Shown here piece by piece: positions 52,620 through 60,458 of a stretch of 64,000 bases of DNA. The translations under genes were made by a program, and so were the position numbers. The DNA comes from an uncultured Bacteroidales bacterium (lineage in GTDB: Bacteria > Bacteroidota > Bacteroidia > Bacteroidales > F082), in NCBI GenBank assembly GCA_905234275.1, contig CAJOHD010000001.1, forward strand, positions 330,524 to 394,523, in the 5' to 3' direction. Each line of letters opens with the position of its first letter. Position 1 is the stretch's first letter. The notes below the pieces were generated by a model. The model was given only the letters and a program-made list of their open reading frames with translations, did not search any database and was not told the origin of the DNA.

Positions 52620-54142
52620 TGGGAATAGTAGTACGACAGAGCATTAAAGGCACGATAATGAATTACCTCGGCGTTGCCGTGGGGTTCATTACCACCTTCT
52701 TTGTGATGACGAAATATCTCACTCAGGAGGAGATCGGCCTTACTCGTGTCATGGCTGATGCCGCCTTGTTGCTGTCGGGTCTCGCTGCGCTGGGTACCAA
52801 CACCTCGGCGATGCGCTACTATCCTTATTTCAAAGACAAAAAGAGTCGCGACCATGGCTTTTTCGGCTGGACATTGATAGTTCCGGCTATCGGATTTGTC
52901 ATCTTTACGATATTGTTTTTCGTCTTTAAAGACTTCATAATCAATAAGTTCTCCGACGAGTCGCCTCTGTTTGTCGATTATATGTACCTCGTCATCCCGA
53001 TGGCGTTTTTCATGATGTACATGACGGTGTTTGAGACCAACGCCAACCTGCTCATGCGCATCGTCGTTCCAAAATTCGTCCGCGAGGTGGGAGTGAGGCT
53101 TTTCACCCTTGGTGACTACATTCTGTACATCACTGGCGTCATCGGTTTGGACGGCATGGTGATTGGTCTTTGCTTGGCTTATCTTGCTGCTACATTGTTG
53201 AATATCATCTATTTACTGTGTCTGTCGAAGATTAGTTTCAAGATAGAACCTGGGCATGTAACGCCTCGTCTGCGCAGGGATTTCATGTTTTACACGCTTT
53301 TCTTAACGGTTGCGGCAGTCGTCGGAAATATTATCCCGAGCTTGAACACTTTCTTTATCTCAGCAAAGATGGGTCTTGCTGTGACCGGTATATACACTAT
53401 CGCGGCATATATGGCTAATTTGGTTGAGATGCCGTATCGTTCGGTGGCTGCAATTTCGCGTCCGATCATCTCGCAAGCGATGAAAGACAATGATACTCAA
53501 CGTGCTACGATGATGTGCAAAAGTGTTTCGCTACATCAGTTGATAGCCGGGGCTTTCGTGTTTTTCATCATCTGGATCAACATTGACCTGTTTTTCGAAC
53601 TGCTTCCAAACGGCGAAAGTTACGTTGACGGAAAGTGGGTTTTCTTCCTTCTCGGACTGGCAAAATTAGTCAATTCTTCGCTCAATATTGGAGTTACAGT
53701 GCTAAGCTATTCGCGCTGGTATTACCTGCAACTTGTCTTCACGGCAATCCTCACAATCAGCGCTATTATATTGAATAACAAGCTGATACCAATTTGGGGT
53801 ATGACAGGAGCGGCGTGGTCTTCGATAATCTCGTTCTCCATTTATTATTTGTTTTTGCTGTCGCTTATTATTTGGAAAACTGGAATTTCTCCATTTTCAT
53901 GGAAAGAAATTGTGGTGATAGCAATTATGATGCTGTTATTTGCAATCAATTGGTTATCAGTTAGATCTGCTTCGATTTGGTTTGTTGAGTTGTTGGGTGA
54001 TGGAATCGTGGTCAAGGTGGCAGAGGCAGTGCTCAGAACCGGAATTATTGTGATTATTGGTTTAACAATAATATATTATACGAAAATTTCTAAAGAAATA
54101 AATGAAATAATAAATAAGGTCTGTCATTTCGACCGACTGTAA
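52619..54142 (+). CDS. Polysaccharide flippase-type membrane protein (MOP superfamily)
   Basis: The protein has 507 residues and about 14 helices. The start GIVVRQSIKGTIMNYLG is typical of Bacteroidota oligosaccharide flippases or exporters, as are KYLTQEEIG and ALGTNTSAMRYYP. It probably moves lipid-linked saccharides across the inner membrane. It overlaps gpsA by 1 nt (TAATG). The last six residues CHFDRL are encoded by the start of a dispersed GTCATTTCGA repeat (54122 onward), so the natural C-terminus was probably changed by the repeat. Confidence 0.88.
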   Translation: MGIVVRQSIKGTIMNYLGVAVGFITTFFVMTKYLTQEEIGLTRVMADAALLLSGLAALGTNTSAMRYYPYFKDKKSRDHGFFGWTLIVPAIGFVIFTILFFVFKDFIINKFSDESPLFVDYMYLVIPMAFFMMYMTVFETNANLLMRIVVPKFVREVGVRLFTLGDYILYITGVIGLDGMVIGLCLAYLAATLLNIIYLLCLSKISFKIEPGHVTPRLRRDFMFYTLFLTVAAVVGNIIPSLNTFFISAKMGLAVTGIYTIAAYMANLVEMPYRSVAAISRPIISQAMKDNDTQRATMMCKSVSLHQLIAGAFVFFIIWINIDLFFELLPNGESYVDGKWVFFLLGLAKLVNSSLNIGVTVLSYSRWYYLQLVFTAILTISAIILNNKLIPIWGMTGAAWSSIISFSIYYLFLLSLIIWKTGISPFSWKEIVVIAIMMLLFAINWLSVRSASIWFVELLGDGIVVKVAEAVLRTGIIVIIGLTIIYYTKISKEINEIINKVCHFDRL

Positions 54143-54162
54143 GGAGCGGAGAAATCTCCGGC
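54122..54162. repeat. Palindromic repeat fragment at the flippase 3' end
   Basis: TGTCATTTCGACCGACTGTA is followed by GGAGCGGAGAAATCTCCGGC. It shares GTCATTTCGA and GGAGAAATCTCCG with the element at 19609. It overlaps the last codons of the flippase gene and lies directly before the TonB receptor start (54168). Confidence 0.7.
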
Positions 54163-54167
54163 AAAAT

Positions 54168-56348
54168 ATGAAAAAACTAATATTATCAATTATATTGTGT
54201 TTCCTGGCGATTACTTCGTTTTCGCAAGTAAGGGGTATAGTCAAGGATGATACCGGCAATGTGCTTGTTGGCGCCAACGTCGTATGGAAAGGCACCAATC
54301 ATGGCACCACGACAGATGCCAACGGTTCATTTGCGTTAAATAGGTGCGATGAAACCGACTATTTAGTCACTTCATTCGTCGGATTTAAAAACGATACAAC
54401 TTTCTGTAAAGATATTGATTATGTGGAAGTTAAGCTGTCGAGCGAGGTGGCTGTTGTGGATGCGGTTGTTGTGAAGGCATCGCGCCCTGGAAGGTTTAAG
54501 CCGAAAGATGTAGCAAATATTGAGGTTATCACAACCACCGAGTTGTGTCGTGCCGCCTGCTGTAATCTCGGAGAGAGTTTCTCCACAAACCCATCTGTTG
54601 ACGTAGATTATTCTGATGCGGCGACTGGTGCAAAACAAATCAAACTCCTCGGATTATCAGGAAGTTACGTCCAGATGCTGACTGAAAACGTGCCTGCTTT
54701 CCGTGGTGCTGCGGCCCCATTCTCATTAGGTTATATACCTGGAACTTGGATGCATTCGATTCAGGTGTCAAAGGGTGCCGCGACAGTGAAAAATGGCTAT
54801 GAGTCGATAACCGGACAAATCAACGTGGAGTATCTGAAACCTCAGTTGGATGAGGAACTCGACATGAATTTATTCATTGACAGTCATCTGAAAATTGAGG
54901 CAAATGTTGAAGGCAATTATCACTTCAACGATGCGCTAAGTACCGGATTATTAGGACATTACGAAAATATGTGGATGGAACATGACGGCAACGGCGACGG
55001 TTTTATGGATATGCCTAAGGTTCAGCAATATGACTTTATGAACCGCTGGATGTACAAGAAGGACCATTACGTCATGCAGGCTTACGTTAAGGCTTTGCAA
55101 GAGGATAGAAACGGCGGCCAGACGGAGGATGCTCATCATTCGATGCATAGACAAGATACTGTGAATCAATTATATAAGATCAATATCGAATCTGAACGTT
55201 ACGAGGGAGTTATCAAGAATGCTTATATTTTCGATGAAATCCATAACACTAACGTCGCTTTGATTTTAGCGGGTTCAATCCACAAAATGAATTCGCTTTA
55301 CGGCGTGAGAACGTATGACGTGGATAATAATAATGCTTACGCGCAGCTGATGTTTGAGACTGAATTCACGCCAAGTCACAGTATATCAACGGGTTTGTCG
55401 TTCAATCATGACTGCTACAATGAACACTGGACCTTGTTGCCGAACTTAGTCAAAGATCCTGATGAAAATATTGGAGGCGCATACGCACAATATACTTTCA
55501 ACTATGACGACAGATTGGTGATTATGGCGGGTATTAGAGGCGATTACAGCGATTTATATGGTGCGTTTGTTACACCTCGCGCTCATTTGAAATGGAGCGT
55601 CAGCGATCTTTTAAAACTGCGTTTTTCGGCAGGAAAGGGCTATCGCACGCCTCGTCCGATGCCTGATTATCATACACTTTTGGCGAGCAGCCGCGATATT
55701 ATCGTCGACGACAACCTGAAACAGGAGGAGGCTTGGAACTATGGGGCTACAGCGTCGTTTGATATCGATATTTTTGAGAAGTGCTTGCTTATCAATCTGG
55801 AATATTATTATACAAACTTCTTGAATCAGGTGATTACTGACGTCGACAGCGACATTCACCAGGTACATTTCTGCAATCTTGACGGAATATCGTATTCGCA
55901 TACCTTCCAAATTGATGCGACATACCCGTTTTTCGAGGGTTTCTCGCTGTTGGGCGCATTCAGATATAACGACGTGAAATACACCATCAACGGAGTGCTT
56001 CGTGATAAGCCTTTGACCAGCCGTTACAAGGGTTTGGTGACAGCAACATACAAAACTCCGCTTGAAATATGGCAGTTTGACCTCACATTGCAAATCAACG
56101 GCGATGGTCGTATGCCTGACGGATTCGGTACTTTTGATGCTTATCCGATACTTAATGCTCAGATACTCAAATGGTTCCGCTGGGGAAATATCTATATCGG
56201 AGGTGAGAATCTCACTAATTTCAAACAGAAAAACCCAATCGTAGGCTATGATGATCCATGGGGTCCGGACTTCGACGCGACAATGATTTACGGTCCAATC
56301 GATGGCATTATGGTTTACGCCGGAATTAAATGGAAATTAACAAAATAG
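54168..56348 (+). CDS. TonB-dependent outer-membrane receptor, probably for a metal (copper-type)
   Basis: The protein has 726 residues. A signal peptide ends at SFSQ (18). A carboxypeptidase-regulatory-like beta domain lies at about 20-95 (VRGIVKDDTGNVLVGANV). A plug domain at about 110-230 has CRAACCNLGESFSTNPSVDV, with an unusual ACC pair, and IQVSKGAATVKNGYESITGQ. A beta-barrel ends in FKQK...GIKWKLTK-type strands. Bacteroidota receptors with CNLGESF followed by a small HMA protein are often linked to copper or other heavy metals. The next gene, 6 nt downstream, is exactly such an HMA protein, so metal transport is the best guess; ligand identity is inference. Confidence 0.88.
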   Translation: MKKLILSIILCFLAITSFSQVRGIVKDDTGNVLVGANVVWKGTNHGTTTDANGSFALNRCDETDYLVTSFVGFKNDTTFCKDIDYVEVKLSSEVAVVDAVVVKASRPGRFKPKDVANIEVITTTELCRAACCNLGESFSTNPSVDVDYSDAATGAKQIKLLGLSGSYVQMLTENVPAFRGAAAPFSLGYIPGTWMHSIQVSKGAATVKNGYESITGQINVEYLKPQLDEELDMNLFIDSHLKIEANVEGNYHFNDALSTGLLGHYENMWMEHDGNGDGFMDMPKVQQYDFMNRWMYKKDHYVMQAYVKALQEDRNGGQTEDAHHSMHRQDTVNQLYKINIESERYEGVIKNAYIFDEIHNTNVALILAGSIHKMNSLYGVRTYDVDNNNAYAQLMFETEFTPSHSISTGLSFNHDCYNEHWTLLPNLVKDPDENIGGAYAQYTFNYDDRLVIMAGIRGDYSDLYGAFVTPRAHLKWSVSDLLKLRFSAGKGYRTPRPMPDYHTLLASSRDIIVDDNLKQEEAWNYGATASFDIDIFEKCLLINLEYYYTNFLNQVITDVDSDIHQVHFCNLDGISYSHTFQIDATYPFFEGFSLLGAFRYNDVKYTINGVLRDKPLTSRYKGLVTATYKTPLEIWQFDLTLQINGDGRMPDGFGTFDAYPILNAQILKWFRWGNIYIGGENLTNFKQKNPIVGYDDPWGPDFDATMIYGPIDGIMVYAGIKWKLTK

Positions 56349-56354
56349 AATATT

Positions 56355-56675
56355 ATGAAAAAGCTGGTTTTATTGACATTTGCGGTGTTTTTGGCAGCCT
56401 TGGTCCAGGCTCAGAACATTAAGGAAGTTGTATTTACAACCGACCCTGAGATCGAATGCCAGAACTGTGTGAAAAAAATCAAAGATAACCTCCGTTTCGA
56501 AAAAGGAGTGAAGGCTATCGACCCTGATTTAAACACCAAACTCGTTACTATTCAATACGATAGTGAGAAAACAAACCCTGAAAACCTGATCAAGGCATTC
56601 GCCAAAATCAAGTACAAGGCAACGGTTGTTGAACCGGATAAGAAGGATAAAGAGGATAAGAAGGATAAAAGATGA
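56355..56675 (+). CDS. Periplasmic heavy-metal-associated (HMA) domain protein
   Basis: The protein has 106 residues. A signal peptide ends near VQAQ (20). The HMA fold has the metal motif ECQNCVKKI (C-x2-C at about 35-38), as in MerP/CopZ-type carriers, with VKAIDPDLNTKLVTIQYD after it. The C-terminal tail is a Lys/Asp repeat (KKDKEDKKDKR). It probably binds Cu+ or a similar metal for the adjacent TonB receptor. Its stop overlaps the start of the glycosyltransferase gene by 4 nt, so the two are coupled despite no obvious functional link. Confidence 0.88.
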   Translation: MKKLVLLTFAVFLAALVQAQNIKEVVFTTDPEIECQNCVKKIKDNLRFEKGVKAIDPDLNTKLVTIQYDSEKTNPENLIKAFAKIKYKATVVEPDKKDKEDKKDKR

Positions 56676-57796
56676 AAATCGTCATCGTCGGAACGTCGCA
56701 TCCTTATCGTGGAGGCATTGCAGCTTTCACCGACAGACTTGCAACTGAGTTTGTCAAGGAAGGTGTTGATATTGAAGTCGTTACATTCAAACTTCAGTAT
56801 CCTTCGTTTTTGTTTCCAGGTAAGACGCAGTATTCCGACGCTGAAGCTCCTGCAGGCTTCCCGATTGAGCGTAAAGTCAACTCTATCAATCCGTTAAACT
56901 GGATTAAGGTAGGGAAGGAGATACGTAAAAAGAATCCCGACATCGTGATTTTCACTTACTGGATGTCGTTTTTCGCCCCTTGTTTCGGCAATATTGCAAG
57001 AGTGATAAAAAAGAACCGTCAAACCAAGTGTATCGGATTGATTCACAATATGATACCGCATGAGAAATCGGTTCTCGACAAGATGTTGCCACCGTATTTT
57101 GTGAAATCGATGGACGGCTTTGTGGCGCTCTCACAATCGGTGCTCGATGATGTAGCGTCGCTTGACAAACAAGGCAAGCCGAAATGCATGGTTCCGCATC
57201 CATTGTACGACCATTATGGCGAAATAATGGAAAGAAGTGAGGCGTTACATCATCTCAATCTTGACCAGAGTTATCGTTATTTTTTGTTCTTCGGACTCGT
57301 TCGCGCATACAAAGGTCTGGACCTCCTGATCGATGCTTTTGCCGACAAGAGACTTCGAAAACACAATGTCAAGTTGATTGTCGCAGGTGAGTTCTACGAC
57401 GACGAAAAACCCTATCTTGAACAGATTAAAAAGCGCAGTGTCGATGATTTGGTAATAATTCAAAATCAATATATTAGCGATAATGATGTAAAGTATTACT
57501 TTAATATTGCTGATATCGTCGTTCAGCCATATAAATCGGCTACACAAAGTGGCGTTACGCAGGTTGCTTATCATTTTGAGAAGCCGATGCTTGTCACCAA
57601 TGTCGGCGGCTTGGGCGAGATAATTCCTGACGGAAAAGTCGGTTATGTCGTCGAACCAAATCCGTCAGCCATCGCCAATGCTCTTGTCGATTTCTGTGAA
57701 AACGATCGCTATGGCGCTCTGGTTGAAGGAGTTAGGGATGAAAAACAAAAATATCAGTGGTCAAACATGACTGCTGCGATAAAAAATCTGTTATGA
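56672..57796 (+). CDS. Glycosyltransferase, GT-B fold (GT4-like)
   Basis: The protein has 374 residues. The N-terminal domain starts GTSHPYRGGIAAFTDRLA. The C-terminal donor domain has FFGLVRAYKGLDLLIDA, ADIVVQPYKSATQSGV, and VGGLGEIIPDGKVGYVV, standard for GT-B enzymes. It is cytosolic or membrane-attached, transferring a sugar in glycolipid or polysaccharide synthesis. Together with the flippase and the methyltransferase it suggests a surface-glycan theme. Its stop overlaps the methyltransferase start (ATGA). Confidence 0.88.
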   Translation: MKIVIVGTSHPYRGGIAAFTDRLATEFVKEGVDIEVVTFKLQYPSFLFPGKTQYSDAEAPAGFPIERKVNSINPLNWIKVGKEIRKKNPDIVIFTYWMSFFAPCFGNIARVIKKNRQTKCIGLIHNMIPHEKSVLDKMLPPYFVKSMDGFVALSQSVLDDVASLDKQGKPKCMVPHPLYDHYGEIMERSEALHHLNLDQSYRYFLFFGLVRAYKGLDLLIDAFADKRLRKHNVKLIVAGEFYDDEKPYLEQIKKRSVDDLVIIQNQYISDNDVKYYFNIADIVVQPYKSATQSGVTQVAYHFEKPMLVTNVGGLGEIIPDGKVGYVVEPNPSAIANALVDFCENDRYGALVEGVRDEKQKYQWSNMTAAIKNLL

Positions 57797-58560
57797 AGAA
57801 GTTAATAGCTTTGTTTACCAAGATATTTCCACGTCAGACGCTGATACGCTTCAGCGGGCTGTTCAGTTTCATTATCAGACCGTTTTATATTGGCAACAAA
57901 GTGGAGTGTCCGGTGTGTGGCAAACACTTCCGAAAATTCCTTCCTTACGGCTATGGAAAGGCTATGGATAATCGTCTTTGTCCTAATTGCTTATCACTTG
58001 AGCGTCATCGACTTATATGGCTTTACTTAAAGCAACGCTCTAACTTTTTTTCAGCCCCTTTAAAAGTGCTTCATTTTGCTCCTGAGCAGCCGTTTTTGAA
58101 ACGTTTTAGGGCATTGAAAAACCTCGATTACACCACCGCTGATCTCGACTCGCCGATAGCTGATTTGCATCTTGATGTGACCAATATCGACCTTCCCGAC
58201 AACCAATATGACGTCGTGATTTGCAATCATGTTTTGGAACATGTCAACGATATGAATAAAGCTTTCTCGGAGATAAAACGTATTTTGAAACCAGGTGGCT
58301 GGGCAATTCTGATGGTTCCTATCAATCCTAATGTCGATACTTGGGAAGATCCTTCAATCACCGATCCTGAGGAACGTAAACGCTATTTCGGTCAATACGA
58401 CCATGTGCGCCAGTTCGGTCGCGACTATGCTAAAGTGCTTGAAAACGCTGGCTTTAAGGTGGATGCCGACCGTATTTATTATGATTTGACAGAAGGACAG
58501 CGCCAAAGAATGCGATTGGCAAGGCCGGGAGAGGAATTGATTTACAGAGTAATAAAATAA
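57793..58560 (+). CDS. Class I SAM-dependent methyltransferase with N-terminal zinc-ribbon-like motif
   Basis: ATG 57793 (MKKLIALFTKIF) is preferred over 57757, as it forms the 4-nt ATGA overlap with the glycosyltransferase. The protein has 255 residues. A four-cysteine motif (CPVCGKHF then CPNCLSLERHR) at about 40-75 probably binds Zn. The methyltransferase core has DVVICNHVLEHV and LKPGGWAILMVP. The usual glycine-rich motif I is replaced by LHFAPEQPF, as in a recognisable Bacteroidota subfamily. The acceptor is unknown; the neighbouring glycosyltransferase suggests a glycan. Confidence 0.85.
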   Translation: MKKLIALFTKIFPRQTLIRFSGLFSFIIRPFYIGNKVECPVCGKHFRKFLPYGYGKAMDNRLCPNCLSLERHRLIWLYLKQRSNFFSAPLKVLHFAPEQPFLKRFRALKNLDYTTADLDSPIADLHLDVTNIDLPDNQYDVVICNHVLEHVNDMNKAFSEIKRILKPGGWAILMVPINPNVDTWEDPSITDPEERKRYFGQYDHVRQFGRDYAKVLENAGFKVDADRIYYDLTEGQRQRMRLARPGEELIYRVIK

Positions 58561-58567
58561 GAGGTTC

Positions 58568-58600
58568 CTCGCTCCACTACGTTTCGCTCGGAATGACAAT
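58568..58600 (-). repeat. GTCATTCCGA-type repeat fragment
   Basis: On the minus strand GTCATTCCGAGCGAAACG runs into GTAGTGGAGCGAGGAACC. It pairs with the oppositely oriented copy at 58666, with a strong hairpin between the two. Confidence 0.6.
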
Positions 58601-58616
58601 CAGATTTGGGGAATAT

Positions 58617-58650
58617 TAAGGCGCGGCGTTTCACGCCGCGCCTTAGTTTT
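58617..58650. terminator. Strong two-way hairpin between convergent genes
   Basis: AAGGCGCGGCG (58618-58628) pairs fully with CGCCGCGCCTT (58634-58644) around a TTTCA loop. One further T-A pair extends it. T- and A-rich flanks follow on both sides, so it can end transcription of the methyltransferase (+) and of the P5C dehydrogenase (-). Confidence 0.85.
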
Positions 58651-58665
58651 AAATATGATTTAAAT

Positions 58666-58700
58666 TGTCATTCCGAACCCCTTTAGGGGTGCGGAATCTC
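58666..58700 (+). repeat. GTCATTCCGA-type repeat fragment
   Basis: TGTCATTCCGAACCCC then TTTAGGGGTGCGGAATCTCC: an inner CCCCTTTAGGGG hairpin within a dispersed-repeat sequence. It lies just before the P5C dehydrogenase stop. Confidence 0.6.
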
Positions 58701-58701
58701 C

Positions 58702-60330
58702 TTATTTCGCTAAGAAAGGATAACCGTATTCCGTAGCAGGAACGAATGTTTCCTTAATTGCGCGTGGGTTCGTCCAGCGGATGAGGTTCCACAGACCACC
58801 GGCCTTGTCGTTGGTACCTGATGCGCGTGAGCCGCCGAATGGCTGGCATCCCACGACAGCTCCCGTTGGCTTGTCGTTGATGTAGAAGTTACCTGCTGAA
58901 TATTTGAGTTTCTGGTCGGCGAGCTGACGAGCCTTGAGGTCGTTGACGAAGATAGCTCCTGTCAATGCGTAAGGTGATGTGGTGTCGCAGAGTTCCAGTG
59001 TTTCCTCATATTTCTTGTCGTCGTAGACGTAGATGGTGATGATTGGTCCGAAGATCTCCTGAGCCATTGACTCGTAGTTCGGCACCTTGGCGAGGATGAC
59101 TGTAGGCTCGACGAAGTAACCGACGCTCTTGTCGCAGTTGCCACCGAACACGATCTCTGCGTCCTTGCTGGCTTTTGCTCTGTCGATGTAGCCTTTGCAG
59201 TTGTCGAATGAAGCCTCATCTATGACAGCGTTGACGTAATTGGTGAAGTCTGTGACGTCGCCCATCTTGATTGTGCTGAGCATGTCGCCAACGATCTGTT
59301 TCACTTCTTTCCACATCGACTTCGGGATATATGCGCGTGATGCTGCCGAGCATTTCTGGCCTTGATATTCGAAGGCGCCGCGGACGATAGCGCATGCCAC
59401 CTCGCGTGGATTTGCTGAGCTGTGAGCGAAGATGAAGTCTTTACCACCTGTCTCACCGACGAGACGTGGATATGACTTGTAATTGGCTATATTGACGCCT
59501 ACGCCCTTCCAGAGGCCCTGGAATGTTGCTGTCGAACCGGTGAAGTGGATACCGGCGAGGTTCGGGTTGTTCAAGGCGACGCCGCCAATCAAAGAACCCT
59601 TGCCTGGCAGGAAGTTCACGACGCCAGCAGGAAGACCTGCTTCCATTGCGATCTGCATGATGTGATAGTTCGAAAGCAATGCTGTCGTTGATGGTTTCCA
59701 GATGGTGGTGTTACCCATCAAAGCTGGTGTCATGTTCAAGTTAGAAGCGATAGAGGTGAAGTTGAACGGTGTCACAGCCATGATGAAGCCCTCGAGTGGA
59801 CGGTATTCCACGCGGTTGAGCTGGTCTGGACTCGATGAAGGCTGCTCTGAATAGAGGTTGCCTGCATAGTAGTTGTTGAAACGGTAGAAGTCGATGGTCT
59901 CGCAAGCTGAGTCGATTTCAGCCTGGAAGCAGTTCTTTGACTGACCTAACATACATGCAGCGTTGATGCGTGCACGGTATTTGGTTGCCAAAAGCTGACC
60001 GATACGTGCCATGATGGAAGCTCTCTCAATCCATGGGGTGTTTTCCCAGTCTTTCTTGGCCTTAAGAGCGGCGTCGATAGCCATGTTGACTTCTTTTTCG
60101 CCGACTTTATGGTATTTTGCAATCACATGCTTATGGTTGTGTGGCATGACCACTTCGCCCATGTCGCCGGTATGGATTTCCTTACCACCGATGATGATAG
60201 GAATCTCCACTACTTCCTTCGACTGTTTTTCGAGTTCTTTCTCCAAAGCGATGCGCTCAGGGCTGCCCGGTCTGTATTCTTTCACAGGCTCGTTAGCAGG
60301 ATGTGCAAATTGAAATAATGCGTTATTCAT
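58702..60330 (-). CDS. pruA: L-glutamate gamma-semialdehyde (P5C) dehydrogenase
   Basis: The protein has 542 residues, normal for the stand-alone enzyme. The NAD motif FTGSTATF, the catalytic region GETGGKDF and the nucleophile in YQGQKCSAASRAY are present. IFGPIITIYVYDD and PTGAVVGCQPFGGSRASG are conserved. It oxidises glutamate semialdehyde to glutamate in proline and ornithine breakdown. It is cytosolic. No proline dehydrogenase gene is adjacent. Its own -7 element lies at 60376. Confidence 0.95.
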   Translation of the reverse strand: MNNALFQFAHPANEPVKEYRPGSPERIALEKELEKQSKEVVEIPIIIGGKEIHTGDMGEVVMPHNHKHVIAKYHKVGEKEVNMAIDAALKAKKDWENTPWIERASIMARIGQLLATKYRARINAACMLGQSKNCFQAEIDSACETIDFYRFNNYYAGNLYSEQPSSSPDQLNRVEYRPLEGFIMAVTPFNFTSIASNLNMTPALMGNTTIWKPSTTALLSNYHIMQIAMEAGLPAGVVNFLPGKGSLIGGVALNNPNLAGIHFTGSTATFQGLWKGVGVNIANYKSYPRLVGETGGKDFIFAHSSANPREVACAIVRGAFEYQGQKCSAASRAYIPKSMWKEVKQIVGDMLSTIKMGDVTDFTNYVNAVIDEASFDNCKGYIDRAKASKDAEIVFGGNCDKSVGYFVEPTVILAKVPNYESMAQEIFGPIITIYVYDDKKYEETLELCDTTSPYALTGAIFVNDLKARQLADQKLKYSAGNFYINDKPTGAVVGCQPFGGSRASGTNDKAGGLWNLIRWTNPRAIKETFVPATEYGYPFLAK

Positions 60331-60375
60331 GAGTTAATTATTTAATGGTTTGTAATTTTCATTATTTTTGAAGTG

Positions 60376-60383
60376 CAAATTTA
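60376..60383 (-). promoter_or_regulatory. -7 element TAAATTTG for pruA
   Basis: An exact TAnnTTTG on the minus strand, 45 nt from ATG 60330. No -33 box at the usual spacing. Confidence 0.45.
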
Positions 60384-60427
60384 GGAAATTTTTTGAAATG
60401 ATGAGTCGCTAATTCAAAAAAAAATAA

Positions 60428-60435
60428 TATTTTTG
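60428..60435 (+). promoter_or_regulatory. -7 element TATTTTTG for the R-M pair
   Basis: An exact TAnnTTTG, 23 nt from ATG 60459. No -33 box was recognised. Confidence 0.45.
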
Positions 60436-60458
60436 CATAAGAATAAAATTTGAGTGAT

